DNA of 64,000 nt. Source: AP-15 sp963747735. GTDB taxonomy: Bacteria > Pseudomonadota > Alphaproteobacteria > ATCC43930 > CGMCC-115725. Position 1 is the stretch's first letter. Every line of letters begins with the position of its first letter. The translations under genes were made by a program, and so were the position numbers. Below are positions 46,138 to 55,873 of the stretch, piece after piece. The stretch is taken from positions 27,146-91,145 of the forward strand of contig CAVVGE010000012.1 of assembly GCA_963747735.1 (NCBI GenBank), in the 5' to 3' direction. The notes beneath the pieces were generated by a model. That model was not told the DNA's origin, did not search any database, and saw nothing but the letters and a program-made list of their open reading frames with translations.

Positions 46138-47178
46138 GGTGAGCGAGGAGCGCGACGGCAACGCTGCGCAGTGCGCTGGTCGTGCCCGCGATGATTGCCG
46201 AGGGCCGGCGACCGGGCGTCGCGTCGGTTTCTCGAGTTTTTCGCCGCCTCGATCGAGAACGACAACACAAGGTTGGCCTATCACTGCGCGATCTGCTCGT
46301 TCTTCGCGTGGATCGAGGAGCACGGCATCGGCGAGCTCGCCGATATCGAGCCGTTCCACGTCGCCGCCTATCTGAAGGCGCTGCGGGTATCAGAGGCCGG
46401 CGATCGCGCGATCCGGGAGCGCGCCGCGGCGCGGCCGACCGTCAAGCAGCACCTGGCGGCGATCCGCATGCTGTTCGACTGGCTCGTCGTCGGCCAGGTG
46501 CTGGCGATCAACCCGGCGCATGCGGTGCGCGGCCCCAAGCACGTCGTCAAGCGCGGCAAGACGCCGGTCTTGAGCGAGGACCAGGCGCGCCGACTGCTCG
46601 CCAGCATCAAGGTGACAAAAACCGTCAAGGCCGAGGACGGATTCGAGCGGGAGGTGCCGTCGCTCGTCGGGCTGCGCGACCGCGCGCTGATCGGCGTCAT
46701 GGTCTACAGCTTTGCGCGGATCAGCGCCGTCGTTGGGATGGAGGTCGAGGACTATTTTGCCAACGGCAAGCGCTGGTGGCTGCGGCTGCACGAGAAAGGC
46801 GGCAAGCGCCACGACATGCCGGCGCACCACAAGCTCGAGCAGTTCCTCGACGAATACCTCGATGCTACGGGCATCCGTGATCAGGGCAAGCCCCCCCTCT
46901 TCCGCTCCGCTCTCGGCCGAACCGGGATCCTGACCGAGCGGCCGATGCACCGCATCGACCCTACCAGATGGTCCGCCGCCGCACTGCCGGCCGGGTTGAA
47001 CGGCAGGCTCGGCTGTCACGTGTTCCGTGCGACCGGCATCACCGCCTATCTCGAGGCCGGCAGGACACTCGAAAACGCCCAGGCCATGGCCGCGCACGAA
47101 AGCCCGCGCACCACCAAGCTCTACGACCGCACCAGCGACCAGATTACGCTCGACGAGGTCGAGCGGATCACGATCTGA
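46138..47178 (+). pseudogene. Tyrosine recombinase (XerC/D-like integrase 3), with local frameshifts
   Basis: GTG 46138 opens the family N-terminus. Between 46155 and 46210 the frame moves (LRSALVVPAMIAE lies one frame over) before settling into RASRRFLEFFAASIENDNTR. The core then matches integrases 1 and 2: PTVKQHLAAIRMLFDWLVVG, GPKHVVKRGKTPVLSEDQAR, YSFARISAVVGMEVEDYFAN, LHEKGGKRHDMPAHH, CHVFRATGITAYLEAG and AAHESPRTTKLYDRTS. A compensated double shift at about 46950-46990 garbles MVRRRTA into WSAAALPA. All catalytic residues survive in the 327-residue frame 46195-47178. The gene is followed by recD2 cargo. Confidence 0.85.
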
Positions 47179-47257
47179 GGTAGGATCCGGCTCTGGGTCG
47201 TCTCGGACCGCGGCAACTCGACCAGCGGCGGATCGTCAGCGAAAGGAGGGCCGCCCT

Positions 47258-47653
47258 TTGAACACGCGGAAATTTCACGAAATTTGGATCGAGCAGTGCG
47301 ACATCGCTGAGGGCATCAAGCGACGCTATGGACTGAAAGCTGCGTTCGATTATCTCGTCGCCGAGAAATTGCTCGATTTTGCCGATGCCGCAGTCCGGCA
47401 CCCGGAATTCGCCAGAGAGCTGCCTCGGTTTGTTGCGCGCGTGCGGCGCATGTTTACGCCACAGGAAATGCTCACCCACCTGGCACGGACCGAGCAGGAG
47501 CACAGAGAGTACAACGCCGATATCGAGGACGCCGATGCGTTCGACAACGAGGATGACCTGCTTTTCGAAAGCCCGGCGGCAGCCGCGGAACGCGCCCGCC
47601 AGTTCGCAACCATCAAAGAATTATTGACCGCGGCAAAGCTCGGGACGTCGTGA
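47258..47653 (+). CDS. Hypothetical accessory protein upstream of recD2
   Basis: This 131-residue, mostly helical protein starts at TTG 47258, 7 bp after GAAAGGAGGG. It reads MNTRKFHEIWIEQCDIAEGI, LKAAFDYLVAEKLLDFADAA and VARVRRMFTPQEMLTHLART, with an acidic stretch (DIEDADAFDNEDDLLFE). Its TGA overlaps the GTG of the helicase gene (GTGA at 47650-47653), so they are translationally coupled. Its function is unknown, but the fixed position suggests a partner of the helicase. Confidence 0.75.
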   Translation: MNTRKFHEIWIEQCDIAEGIKRRYGLKAAFDYLVAEKLLDFADAAVRHPEFARELPRFVARVRRMFTPQEMLTHLARTEQEHREYNADIEDADAFDNEDDLLFESPAAAAERARQFATIKELLTAAKLGTS

Positions 47654-49889
47654 ACACCCGGCTGAGGCAACAGCCGGATTCACCGACCCGGGAAGTTCTC
47701 GCGGGGCTTGTCGAACGCGTCACTTATCACAATCCCGAGAATGGCTTCTGCGTTCTGCGCATCAAGGCGCGTGGTCACCGCGAATTGGTGACTGCGGTCG
47801 GGCACGCCGCCACCGTCTCTGCCGGCGAGTGGATCACCGCGTCGGGTGAATGGGTCAACGACCGCACGCACGGTCAACAATTCAAGTCGCGCTTCATGCG
47901 CAGCTCGGCGCCGACAACAATCGAAGGCATCGAAAAATACCTCGCTTCGGGGATGATCCGCGGCATCGGCCCGGTCTACGCCGCGAAGATGGTCAAGGCG
48001 TTCGGCGAAAAAGTGTTTGATGTCATCGAGGTTGAGCCCGATCGGCTGCGCGAGGTGCCCGGCATCGGCCCGAGGCGCCTCACGCTGATCACCAGCGCCT
48101 GGGCCGAGCAGAAGATCGTGCGGGAGATCATGGTGCTCCTGCACAACAATGGCGTGGGCACCGCCCGCGCGGTCCGCATCTTCAAGACTTACGGCGCCGA
48201 CGCCGTGCAGGTCATGACCGAAAACCCTATCGCCTCGCGCGCGACATCCGCGGCATCGGCTTCAAGACGGCGGATGCGATCGCCATGAAGCTCGGTATCG
48301 AGAAGACGGCGATGATCCGCGTGCGCGCCGGGATATCCTACGCCCTCACCGAAGCGATGGATGAAGGCCATTGTGGCTTGCCCACCGAGGAGCTGGCGCC
48401 GTTGGCTGTTGAGCTGCTCGCTGTCCCCGAGATGCTAGTTCGGACAGCGCTGGATCTCGAGCTGGCCGAGACGACAGTGATTGCCGACACCGTCGGCGAG
48501 ACGGCGTGCATCTTCCTCGCCGGCTTGCACCGCGCCGAGCAGGTGATTGCCGCGCGGATCCGGCGCCTCGCGAGTGGAACGCTGCCCTGGCCGTACATCG
48601 ACCCTGAGAAGGCGCTGCCGTGGGTCGAGCGGAAGACCGGCTTGTTGCTGGCCGAAAGTCAGACCGCCGCGATCCGTCTCGCCTTGATCTCCAAGGTCCT
48701 TGTTATTACCGGGGGACCTGGCGTCGGCAAAACGACAATCGTCAACTCGATTTTGCGCATCCTGGCCGCCAAAGGCGTCGGCCTGTCGCTGTGCGCCCCG
48801 ACCGGCCGGGCTGCCAAACGCATGACCGAAGCGACCGGGTTCGAAGCCAAAACCATTCACCGACTGCTCGAAGTGGACCCCAAGACCGGCGCCTTCAAGC
48901 GCGATAGCAACAATCCGCTCGCCTGCGACCTGCTGGTCGTCGACGAGACATCGATGGTCGACATCATGCTGATGCAGGCGTTGATGAAGGCGGTGCCAAA
49001 TCATGCCGCGCTGCTGATCGTCGGCGACATCGACCAGCTTCCTTCGGTCGGTCCGGGTCAGGTTTTGACCGACATCATCACGTCGGGTGCCGTGCCGGTG
49101 GTGCGATTGACCGAGGTTTTTCGGCAGGCGGCTCAAAGCCGCATCATCAGCAGCGCGCACCGGATCAATGCGGGCTCCCTCCCCGACCTCTCCAGGCCGG
49201 AGGGCGACAGCGACTTTTATTTCGTGCCGGCGGCCGACCCGGAAACTGCCGTGCCGCGGATCATTGAATTGGTGAAAACGCGCATTCCGCAGCGCTTCGG
49301 CCTCGATCCGGTCCACGACATCCAGGTGCTGTGCCCGATGAACCGTGGCGGCGCCGGCGCGCGCGCTCTGAATATCGAATTGCAGGCGACGTTGAACCCC
49401 GCCGGCGAACGCAAGGTCGAGCGCTTCGGTTGGACCTTCGCCCCGGGCGACAAAATCATGCAGATCGAGAACGATTACGACAAAGAGGTCTACAACGGCG
49501 ATGTCGGCTATATCGACGATGTCGATCCCGACGCCGGCGAAGTGCACGCCCGGTTCGACGGCCGCGCCGTCACATATGGCTTTGGCGAGCTCGACACGCT
49601 GGTCCCGGCCTATGCCGCGACGATCCACAAGAGCCAAGGGTCCGAATATCCGGCCGTCGTGATCCCTGTCCTGACCCAGCACTATACGATGCTGCAGCGG
49701 AACCTGCTCTATACCGGCGTGACCCGAGGGAAGCGGCTGGTTGTGCTCGTGGGCCAAAAGAAGGCGGTGGCCATCGCCGTGCGTAATGTGTCGGGACGAC
49801 GGCGGTGGTCGAAGTTGAACGAATGGTTGGCGGTCAGCGGCGGGACAGAGTCACCGTCGCCCGCTCGGGTGCCGGCAAGCGCGCGGTGA
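47650..49889 (+). CDS. RecD2-like DNA helicase (TraA/RecD superfamily 1), one frameshift
   Basis: GTG 47650 begins the N-terminal OB-like domain (EVLAGLVERVTYHNPENGFC) and tandem helix-hairpin-helix elements (GIEKYLASGMIRGIGPVYAA, REVPGIGPRRLTLI). One C is missing in the CCC run at 48225-48227; restoring it gives ENPYRLARDIRGIGFKTADA and joins to the frame ending at 49889. The helicase core has Walker A ITGGPGVGKTTIVNS, Walker B VVDETSMVDIML, VGDIDQLPSVGPG, EVFRQAAQSRI and the C-terminal YAATIHKSQGSEYPAVVIPV. Together about 745 residues, the usual RecD2 length. It is a 5'-3' helicase; here it appears as cargo behind integrase 3. Confidence 0.88.
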
Positions 49890-49908
49890 GGGCCCAGGGC
49901 ACCTCGCC

Positions 49909-49952
49909 CAAATCTTGCTTGTGATAGAGGACGTTATCACTAGCAAGATTTG
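49909..49952 (+). repeat. GGACGTTATCA site S4 with long inverted arms
   Basis: The left arm 49909-49926 and right arm 49935-49952 match at 17 of 18 positions around the 8-bp centre GAGGACGT. The layout, arms plus short asymmetric centre, fits a tyrosine-recombinase core site; a hairpin terminator for recD2 is the alternative. Confidence 0.6.
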
Positions 49953-50146
49953 TGATCGGGCGAGGGAGGATCCAGCCGCTGTTGCGGCACTGGTCGGACC
50001 CTGCCGGGTTAGCGCGCGTCGTGTTCAATGACCGCTGTCGGGTGCAGGGTGCGATCACGCTGATCGAGCCGATACGCCGGGACACCTCGAAGAAACCGGG
50101 GGCCTCTCAGGCTCCCGTGCTGCGGAACAAAGGAAGCTGGCACTAG

Positions 50147-51699
50147 CAGCCTGTCGGGTTGGTGTGTTGTGGCGGGTGAGATGTGCCCGCTTGGCCCAGT
50201 TTAGGCCGGCCGCAGGTTATGCAGTCTGCGGCGGGCTCGCCGGTCACGGTCACCTACCAGGCGCAGCCCAGTTTAGGCCGGCCGCAGGTTATGCAGTCTG
50301 CGGCAGTTGTAGGCGAGGGCGATCAACAGCCACTCGGTGGCGACGTTTTGGGAGGTGGAAGCGGGTGAACCCGAGCTCTTGATGATGCCGAAGACCGGCT
50401 CGACAGTCTGTTTGCGTTTTTTGTAGCGGGCTTTGCCATCTTCGCTCTCCAGCCTGGCCTTCATCGCCAGGCGCCACGGTTCGGTGATGCGGCGCTCGGG
50501 CTTGGGTTCGGGCGGCGGGCGGAAGTCGTAAGGCCGGTGCGGCTGGGTGCGGGCGATCGCCACCAAGGGCTCGATGCCGCAGGCTTGGAGTTCGGCGACG
50601 GCCGGGCCGCCGGCATAGCCGGCATCGGCCAACACTGTCTGCGGCAGGCCGACCGTCTCGCGCATCGCCAGGACCGTGGCCGCGAAGGTCGGCTGGTCGC
50701 TCGGGGTGGTAGCCATGTTGGTCGCCAGGATGAGCTGCGTCCCCTCGGCGCAGACCACCGCCTGAGCGTTGTAGGCTTGGCGGTATTCATGCGCTTTGGA
50801 CTTGCGCATCAGCTGTGAATCGGGGTCGGTCAGAGCCTGCCCCGGCGCAGGCCGGGGTTGGTCTGTCGATCGGGCCGCGGCGTTGCGTCGGGCGGCTTGG
50901 GCGGCTGGCCGCCGCGCCCGGTCTTGGCCTCCCAGGCTGCCTTCCTGGCTTCATATTGCGGGCGTTCGGCCTCGGCCTCGGCCTTGGCTTCCGCTTCCAA
51001 CCGCGCGCAGGCAGCGTCGAGCTTCGCCTTGAGCGCCTCGCGCCGGGCGATCTCCGCCGGCAGCGCCTGCGGGTCGATGTCCTCGGCATCGGCCGCCTCG
51101 GCCTTGGCGGTCAACGCGGCGATGTCGGCCGCGAGCTTCGCCCGCAGCGCCCGCGCCCGATCGTACCGCAGCGAGCGGATCTTCGAGGCATTGGCATCGA
51201 TCTTGGTCCCGTCGATCGACACCGTGCCCAGCCGCAGCAGCCCCATCTCGCGCGCCAGCAGCAGAACCTGCAAAAACGCCGCTTCAAACGCCGGCTTGTT
51301 GGTCCGCCGAAAGTTGGCGATCGTGTCGTGGTCGGGGTGCGTGTTGGCGGCGATAAAACGGGTGCCGACGTCCCGGTACGTCGCCCGCTCGATCCGCCGC
51401 GAGGAGAAGACGCCGTTGGCATGGCTGTAGACGAGCAGCGCCAGCATCAGCCGCGGATGGTATTGCGGCTTACCGCTGGGCCGGGCGTTGGTGTGAAACG
51501 CCGCCAGCCGCACCCGCTCCACCGCCGCCACGATAAAATGCGCGATATCGTTCGCCGGCAGCCAATCCTTCACATCCGGCGGCAGCAGAAACGGCTGCTC
51601 GCGATCAAACGGCATATAGGTCGTCATCGCTATATCCGGTGGTCTCCCCAACCATATCCACTGTATCATGATCAAACCCGCCGTCAATCCGACAGGCTG
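50147..51699 (-). mobile_element. IS1182-family insertion sequence, copy B
   Basis: The ends CAGCCTGTCGG and CCGACAGGCTG are flanked by CTAG (50143-50146 and 51700-51703). It is 12 bp shorter than copy A because of a deletion near the 3' end of the transposase gene, and differs in the first 40 bp. Otherwise the two are nearly identical, including palindrome P4 (50834-50857). Confidence 0.9.
50273..51627 (-). pseudogene. IS1182-family transposase copy B, frame broken
   Basis: ATG 51627 (MTTYMPFDREQPFLLPPDVK) opens the same protein as copy A. It ends early at TNPGLRRGRL because of palindrome P4, and the second frame (SQLMRKSKAHEYRQAYNAQA onward) runs to 50273. Near the end FGIIKSAIGFTRFHLRGRQN of copy A is replaced by FGIIKSSGSPASTSQN, a local shift and deletion. 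It is inactive unless frameshifting restores the product. Confidence 0.85.
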
Positions 51700-52668
51700 C
51701 TAGGCTTTTTTCGGCGACCAGCCATAAGCTTTGGCGCAGGCGCCGCCCATCAGCATCGCCCGCTCGCTGTCGCTGAGGCGATCGGTCTTCAAAAAGGGTT
51801 CGACGGCCTGTTGATAGGTGACGACCCCGGACGTGCGCGTCCAGTCCGTGCCCCACAAGCAGCGATCAAACCCCCAGGCGTCAAATATGCGGAACAGCGG
51901 GTCCCAGATGTCCGGGAATGGATACGGCTCCTTCGACAGCGTGCAGGCGCCGGTGATCTTGATCACGGCATTCTTGCGCTTGGCGAGTTCCACCACTTTG
52001 GGAAGATCGGCCCAGGGCTGCGGCGGCGCCGGCGGTACGCTCGGCTGCTGGATGCCCATATGGTCGATGATGAACCGCGCATCGGGGTGGCGGTCGATCA
52101 GCGCCGTGCCGGCGTCGATATTGCCCCAGAACAGGACATTGACCGGGAAATCGTTTTTGACGGCCGCGCGCAGGATGCGGTCGAGCCCCGGATCGTCCGG
52201 CGCGCGCTTCGTCGCTTTCGTCAGGATGATGCGGATGCCGACCGTGCCCGGCGTCTTCTTCCAGTCGGCGATGACCTCGGCTACCGCCGGATCATCCGGG
52301 TTGACAGGTTTGACCAGGGCGAACTTGTCCGGGTGGGCACGTTGCACCGAGACCGCATAGCTGGCGTCGTACTGGTACATCGAGAACGGCGAGATGTAGA
52401 TCGCGCCATCGACGCCGACCTTGTCCATCGCCGCCACCATTTCGTCGCCAGTGACGTGAGCGGGCCAGGTTTTCGGAATACTGTGCCACGGCCGCTCAGG
52501 CGTGTTCGCGGCATAGGCGTGGACCTGGGCATCGATGACCACCGGCGGCCGCGCGGCGGCATGCCCTTCGCGGAGCAGCGACGGTCCAGCCGCGGCGAGC
52601 GCCGCTCCGACCTGCAGCACGGTACGCCGGTTAATAAGCCTGCTTCCTGCCGCTGAAAGGTTCACCAT
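51700..52668 (-). CDS. Amidohydrolase family protein with twin-arginine-like signal
   Basis: ATG 52668 follows GGAGGGGGG. The signal region (NRRTVLQVGAALAAAGPSLL) has adjacent arginines and a hydrophobic core, suggesting Tat export. The amidohydrolase-2 TIM barrel shows VVIDAQVHAYAANTPERPWH near the start, DGAIYISPFSMYQYDASYAV, DARFIIDHMGIQQPS and CLWGTDWTRTSG with the metal-binding Asp. Such enzymes hydrolyse or decarboxylate cyclic acids and lactones; the substrate is unknown. The stop TAG is part of the CTAG target duplication of IS1182 copy B, so the natural C-terminus may have been slightly altered. Confidence 0.87.
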   Translation of the reverse strand: MVNLSAAGSRLINRRTVLQVGAALAAAGPSLLREGHAAARPPVVIDAQVHAYAANTPERPWHSIPKTWPAHVTGDEMVAAMDKVGVDGAIYISPFSMYQYDASYAVSVQRAHPDKFALVKPVNPDDPAVAEVIADWKKTPGTVGIRIILTKATKRAPDDPGLDRILRAAVKNDFPVNVLFWGNIDAGTALIDRHPDARFIIDHMGIQQPSVPPAPPQPWADLPKVVELAKRKNAVIKITGACTLSKEPYPFPDIWDPLFRIFDAWGFDRCLWGTDWTRTSGVVTYQQAVEPFLKTDRLSDSERAMLMGGACAKAYGWSPKKA

Positions 52669-52959
52669 TCCCCCCCTCCATGCCGCTTCGAAACCCATGG
52701 CTCCTCAACTCACTGAGATTGCGGACTTCCTTTGGCCCCGGTCAAGGGAACCGGTCCTGCGCGGGCCGGCAGGGTCTCAGCCCGGATTATGGGAGAGATC
52801 CGGCAACAGCCCACTGCCCGAAAGCGGTCGTTTCAGGTTATTGACCCATTTTCGGGCGCAATGCCGCCGATCACACGCCGCCGCCTAACTCTCGGTGTCT
52901 TCTCACTCGCGTGATCCTTGTCCCAGCCTATCACTCTATTCTCGATTAAATCGGTTGAA

Positions 52960-53454
52960 CTAAACCGCTCCGCGGTAATTGGTTGACGAGGGCCAGCTAT
53001 AGATGACCGTGCGGTGTCCGAGCGTTGGATGGGTCGCCATTTCGCCGCGCTTAAAGCCGTATCGCTCGTAAAATCGGCAGGCGCCGATATTGTCAACCGC
53101 GGTCCGCAGCCAAAACCCCCCAGGCATCAGTTGCTTGGAAAACTCGAGCAAAGCCTGACCGACCCCCTGCCGCTGCGCGCGGGGCGCGACGAAAATTTGA
53201 TCGAGACATTTGCTTTCCGGCTTCAGGGCGAGAAAGCCGAGCAGTTCGCCAGCTTCGTTCTCGGCGAGATAGAGCGACCAACCACACGCTATTTCGCGCT
53301 CGATGCGCTCGCGCATGGCGGTCTCGCTGGCCAGCTGCGCGACAGCCAATCCGGTCGAACACCAGCTCTCAAACCACAGATGCGCAGCGGCGTTCAGATC
53401 GCGGTGTTCGTAGGATCGGATCGTGATGTGCCATCTGGCGCGCCGGCGGATCAC
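52960..53454 (-). CDS. GNAT-family N-acetyltransferase
   Basis: This 164-residue protein starts at GTG 53454. The GNAT fold has ITIRSYEHRDLNAAAHLWFE at the N-terminus, motif A in LDQIFVAPRAQRQGVGQALL (R-x-x-G-x-G acetyl-CoA loop) and motif B in LRTAVDNIGACRFYERYGFK. The acceptor (amine of a small molecule or protein) cannot be inferred. It is a single gene, with no partner on the same strand nearby. Confidence 0.88.
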   Translation of the reverse strand: MIRRRARWHITIRSYEHRDLNAAAHLWFESWCSTGLAVAQLASETAMRERIEREIACGWSLYLAENEAGELLGFLALKPESKCLDQIFVAPRAQRQGVGQALLEFSKQLMPGGFWLRTAVDNIGACRFYERYGFKRGEMATHPTLGHRTVIYSWPSSTNYRGAV

Positions 53455-53518
53455 CTATCTGTTACGGCGTGCCCTCGGCGATCTATTCCCTGGCCCCTAC
53501 ACTGTTTAGGTCAGATGC

Positions 53519-54295
53519 GTGCACGCCGTGGCAAAATTCGCCAGGCACTTCAACCGGCCGCCAGATCAGCTGGGGCTGGCAGAGGTACGGGCCTATCAGA
53601 TCCACCTCAATTCGACCGGCGCCTCGTGGGCCGGCTTCAATGTCGCGGTTTCGGCCCTGCGCTTCTTCTACGGCGTCACCCTGGGGCGCGCCGAGATGGT
53701 CGAGCGCATCCCCTACGCGCGCAAGCAGCAGCAACTCCCCGTGATCCTGAGCGCAGAAGAAGTTGTGCGATTTTTCGCGGCGGTGCCGAGCCTGAAGCAA
53801 CGGACAGCGCTGATGACGGCCTACGCCGCCGGCCTGCGGGTGTCCGAAGTCGTGGGGCTGCGGGTCGCCGATATCGACAGCGACCGCATGCTGATCCGGG
53901 TCGAACAGGGCAAGGGACACCGGGACCGGTACGTCATGCTGTCGGCCCAGCTGCTCGTCATGCTGCGCGCCTATTGGCAGGAAGTCCGGCCGCAACACTG
54001 GCTGTTTCCGGGCCGCGGCGGAACTCGGCCGCTCGACGCAAGCACGCTCCAGGTGGCGTGCCGGAATGCCCGCAAAGCGGCGAAGCTCGGCAAGCCCGTG
54101 GCCGTTCATACCCTGCGCCACAGCTTTGCCACCCACCTCCTCGAAGCCGGCACCGATATCCGCACGATCCAGGTGCTGCTCGGCCATCAGCATCTGTCGA
54201 CCACGGCGCGCTATACCCAAGTCGCGACAACCATGATCAGCAACACGACCAGCCCGTTCGACCGGCTGGACCTGGCGAAAGCGACGCCGGACTGA
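53519..54295 (+). CDS. Tyrosine recombinase associated with an IS91-type element (N-terminus short)
   Basis: This 258-residue XerD-type recombinase opens at VAKFARHFNRPPDQLGLAEV, whereas relatives have some 25 further residues, so the 5' end has probably been lost. The catalytic domain is complete: AAGLRVSEVVGLRVADID (Arg), GKGHRDRYVML (Lys), HTLRHSFATHLLEAG (His-x-x-Arg) and LLGHQHLSTTARYTQVA (His, Tyr). It directly precedes the IS91-family transposase (12 bp), a known pairing. It is unrelated in detail to integrases 1-3. Confidence 0.82.
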   Translation: MHAVAKFARHFNRPPDQLGLAEVRAYQIHLNSTGASWAGFNVAVSALRFFYGVTLGRAEMVERIPYARKQQQLPVILSAEEVVRFFAAVPSLKQRTALMTAYAAGLRVSEVVGLRVADIDSDRMLIRVEQGKGHRDRYVMLSAQLLVMLRAYWQEVRPQHWLFPGRGGTRPLDASTLQVACRNARKAAKLGKPVAVHTLRHSFATHLLEAGTDIRTIQVLLGHQHLSTTARYTQVATTMISNTTSPFDRLDLAKATPD

Positions 54296-54307
54296 AGCTC
54301 GCCGAGG

Positions 54308-55478
54308 ATGCCCGCGCTTGAGGTGGCGGACATTTTCCGCCGCCATGGCGAGGCCTATCGCCAAGCGCACGCCGGTCATCTCGGTCGCACCGAACGCCGC
54401 GTCATGGGCGCAATCGAGGCGTGCCGCACGGCGGCGCTCGGCGGTCATGTCGAGCGCTGTGCGGAGTGCGGCCTCGTTCGCATCTCCTACAACTCGTGCC
54501 GCGACCGCCACTGCCCAAAATGCCAAGGATCGGCGCGAGAGGCATGGCTGGCCGCACGGCAGGCCGAACTGCTGCCGGTGCCGTATTTCCACGTCGTCTT
54601 CACCCTCCCGGCGCCGGCGCCGAAATCGCCTTTCAGAACAAGGCCGCGGTCTACACCATCCTGTTCAGGGCGGCCGCCGAAACGCTCACTAAGATCGCCG
54701 CCGATCGGAAGCATCTCGGCGCCGAGACCGGCTTCATCGCCGTGCTCCACATCTGGGGCCAGAACCTGCAGCACCATCCGCACGTTCATTGCCTCGTCCC
54801 CGGCGGCGGCGTATCGGCAGACGGCGGGCACTGGGTCGCCTGCCGACCCGGCTTCTTCCTGCCGGTGCGCGTCCTCTCGCGGTTGTTCCGCCGGCTGTTC
54901 CTGGAAAAGCTGAAGGCGGCGTTCGACGCCGGCAGGTTGGCCTTCTTCGGCGCGATCGCCGGGCTCTCCGCCGCGCCCGTCTTCGCCCGCCGCCTGAGTG
55001 ACGCGCCGAGTGGGTCGTCTACAGCAAGCGCCCCTTCGCCGACCCCACGGCGGTCCTGGCCTATCTCGGGCGCTACACGCACCGCGTCGCCATCTCGAAC
55101 AGCCGGTTGATCGACATGACGGGCGAGCGGATCCGCTTCCGCTGGCGCGATTATCGGCATCACGACAAAAGCAAGGTGATGACCCTGGCGGCCGACGAAT
55201 TCATCCGGCGCTTCCTGCTGCACACCCTGCCGGACGGCTTTCATCGCATCCGCCATTACGGCTTTCTCGCCAATCGTCATCGTGCCGAGAAACTCGCTCT
55301 TTGCCGAGAGCTGGTGGCGACCGCGGCGGCCGCGCCGCCAGACAGCGGTAACGAGGCTGGACAGCCCCGCGACCGCAGCTTCGACCTGTGTCCCGGCTGC
55401 GGCGGACGCATGGAGATGGTCGGCCCGCTGCTGCGATCGCACCCAGCCGGTCCCTCGCCATGGCACGACAGCTCATGA
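54308..55478 (+). pseudogene. IS91-family transposase, two frameshifts
   Basis: ATG 54308 begins the zinc-binding N-terminal domain (ERCAECGLVRISYNSCRDRH and CPKCQG). A shift near 54620 (GCGCCGGCGCCG) leads into AFQNKAAVYTILFRAAAETL and the HUH motif HHPHVHCLVPGGG. A second shift near 55003 leads into VVYSKRPFADPTAVLAYLGR, YTHRVAISNSRLIDMTGERI and the C-terminal zinc knuckle LCPGCGGRME. All domains of a rolling-circle IS91 transposase are present but in three frames. Confidence 0.85.
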
Positions 55479-55873
55479 ACCCCACGGGCTCGTTCTCATG
55501 ATCAACACGCTCGCCATTTTCGCCGCCGGCGTAGCCGAGGGGACGGGCGGTCGCGCGTCATGCTCTCCCGCTCCACCACATTCGCCGCGCGCGGCGCGGG
55601 CCCTCGCCTTCGCATTCGTCAATGGCGCTCCGGCGAGGCCCTTCCCGGTGACGTCGCCGCTTCCTGCCGGCCCCCGGACAACTTTCTCGCTGCCGGCGCC
55701 CGCGTTCTATTCCCCATAGCCCCGAGCGGCTTCCCGCGGTTTAGCTCAACCCGGTTTCAACGAGGTCGCGTCTACGCGCCCCGCGTCCCGTCATCCGCCG
55801 CCGGAGCCGCGCGACCTCGCAGAAACCTTAGTGTTATCAATATTAAACTGCGACGCGGGTCAAGGCGCATCGC
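55479..55873. other. IS91 3' region, no gene
   Basis: Low-complexity GC-rich sequence follows the IS91 transposase. The block CCCATAGCCCCGAGCGGC then TTCCCGCGGTTTAGCTCAAC probably belongs to the element's terminal region. No open frame is convincing. Confidence 0.35.
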
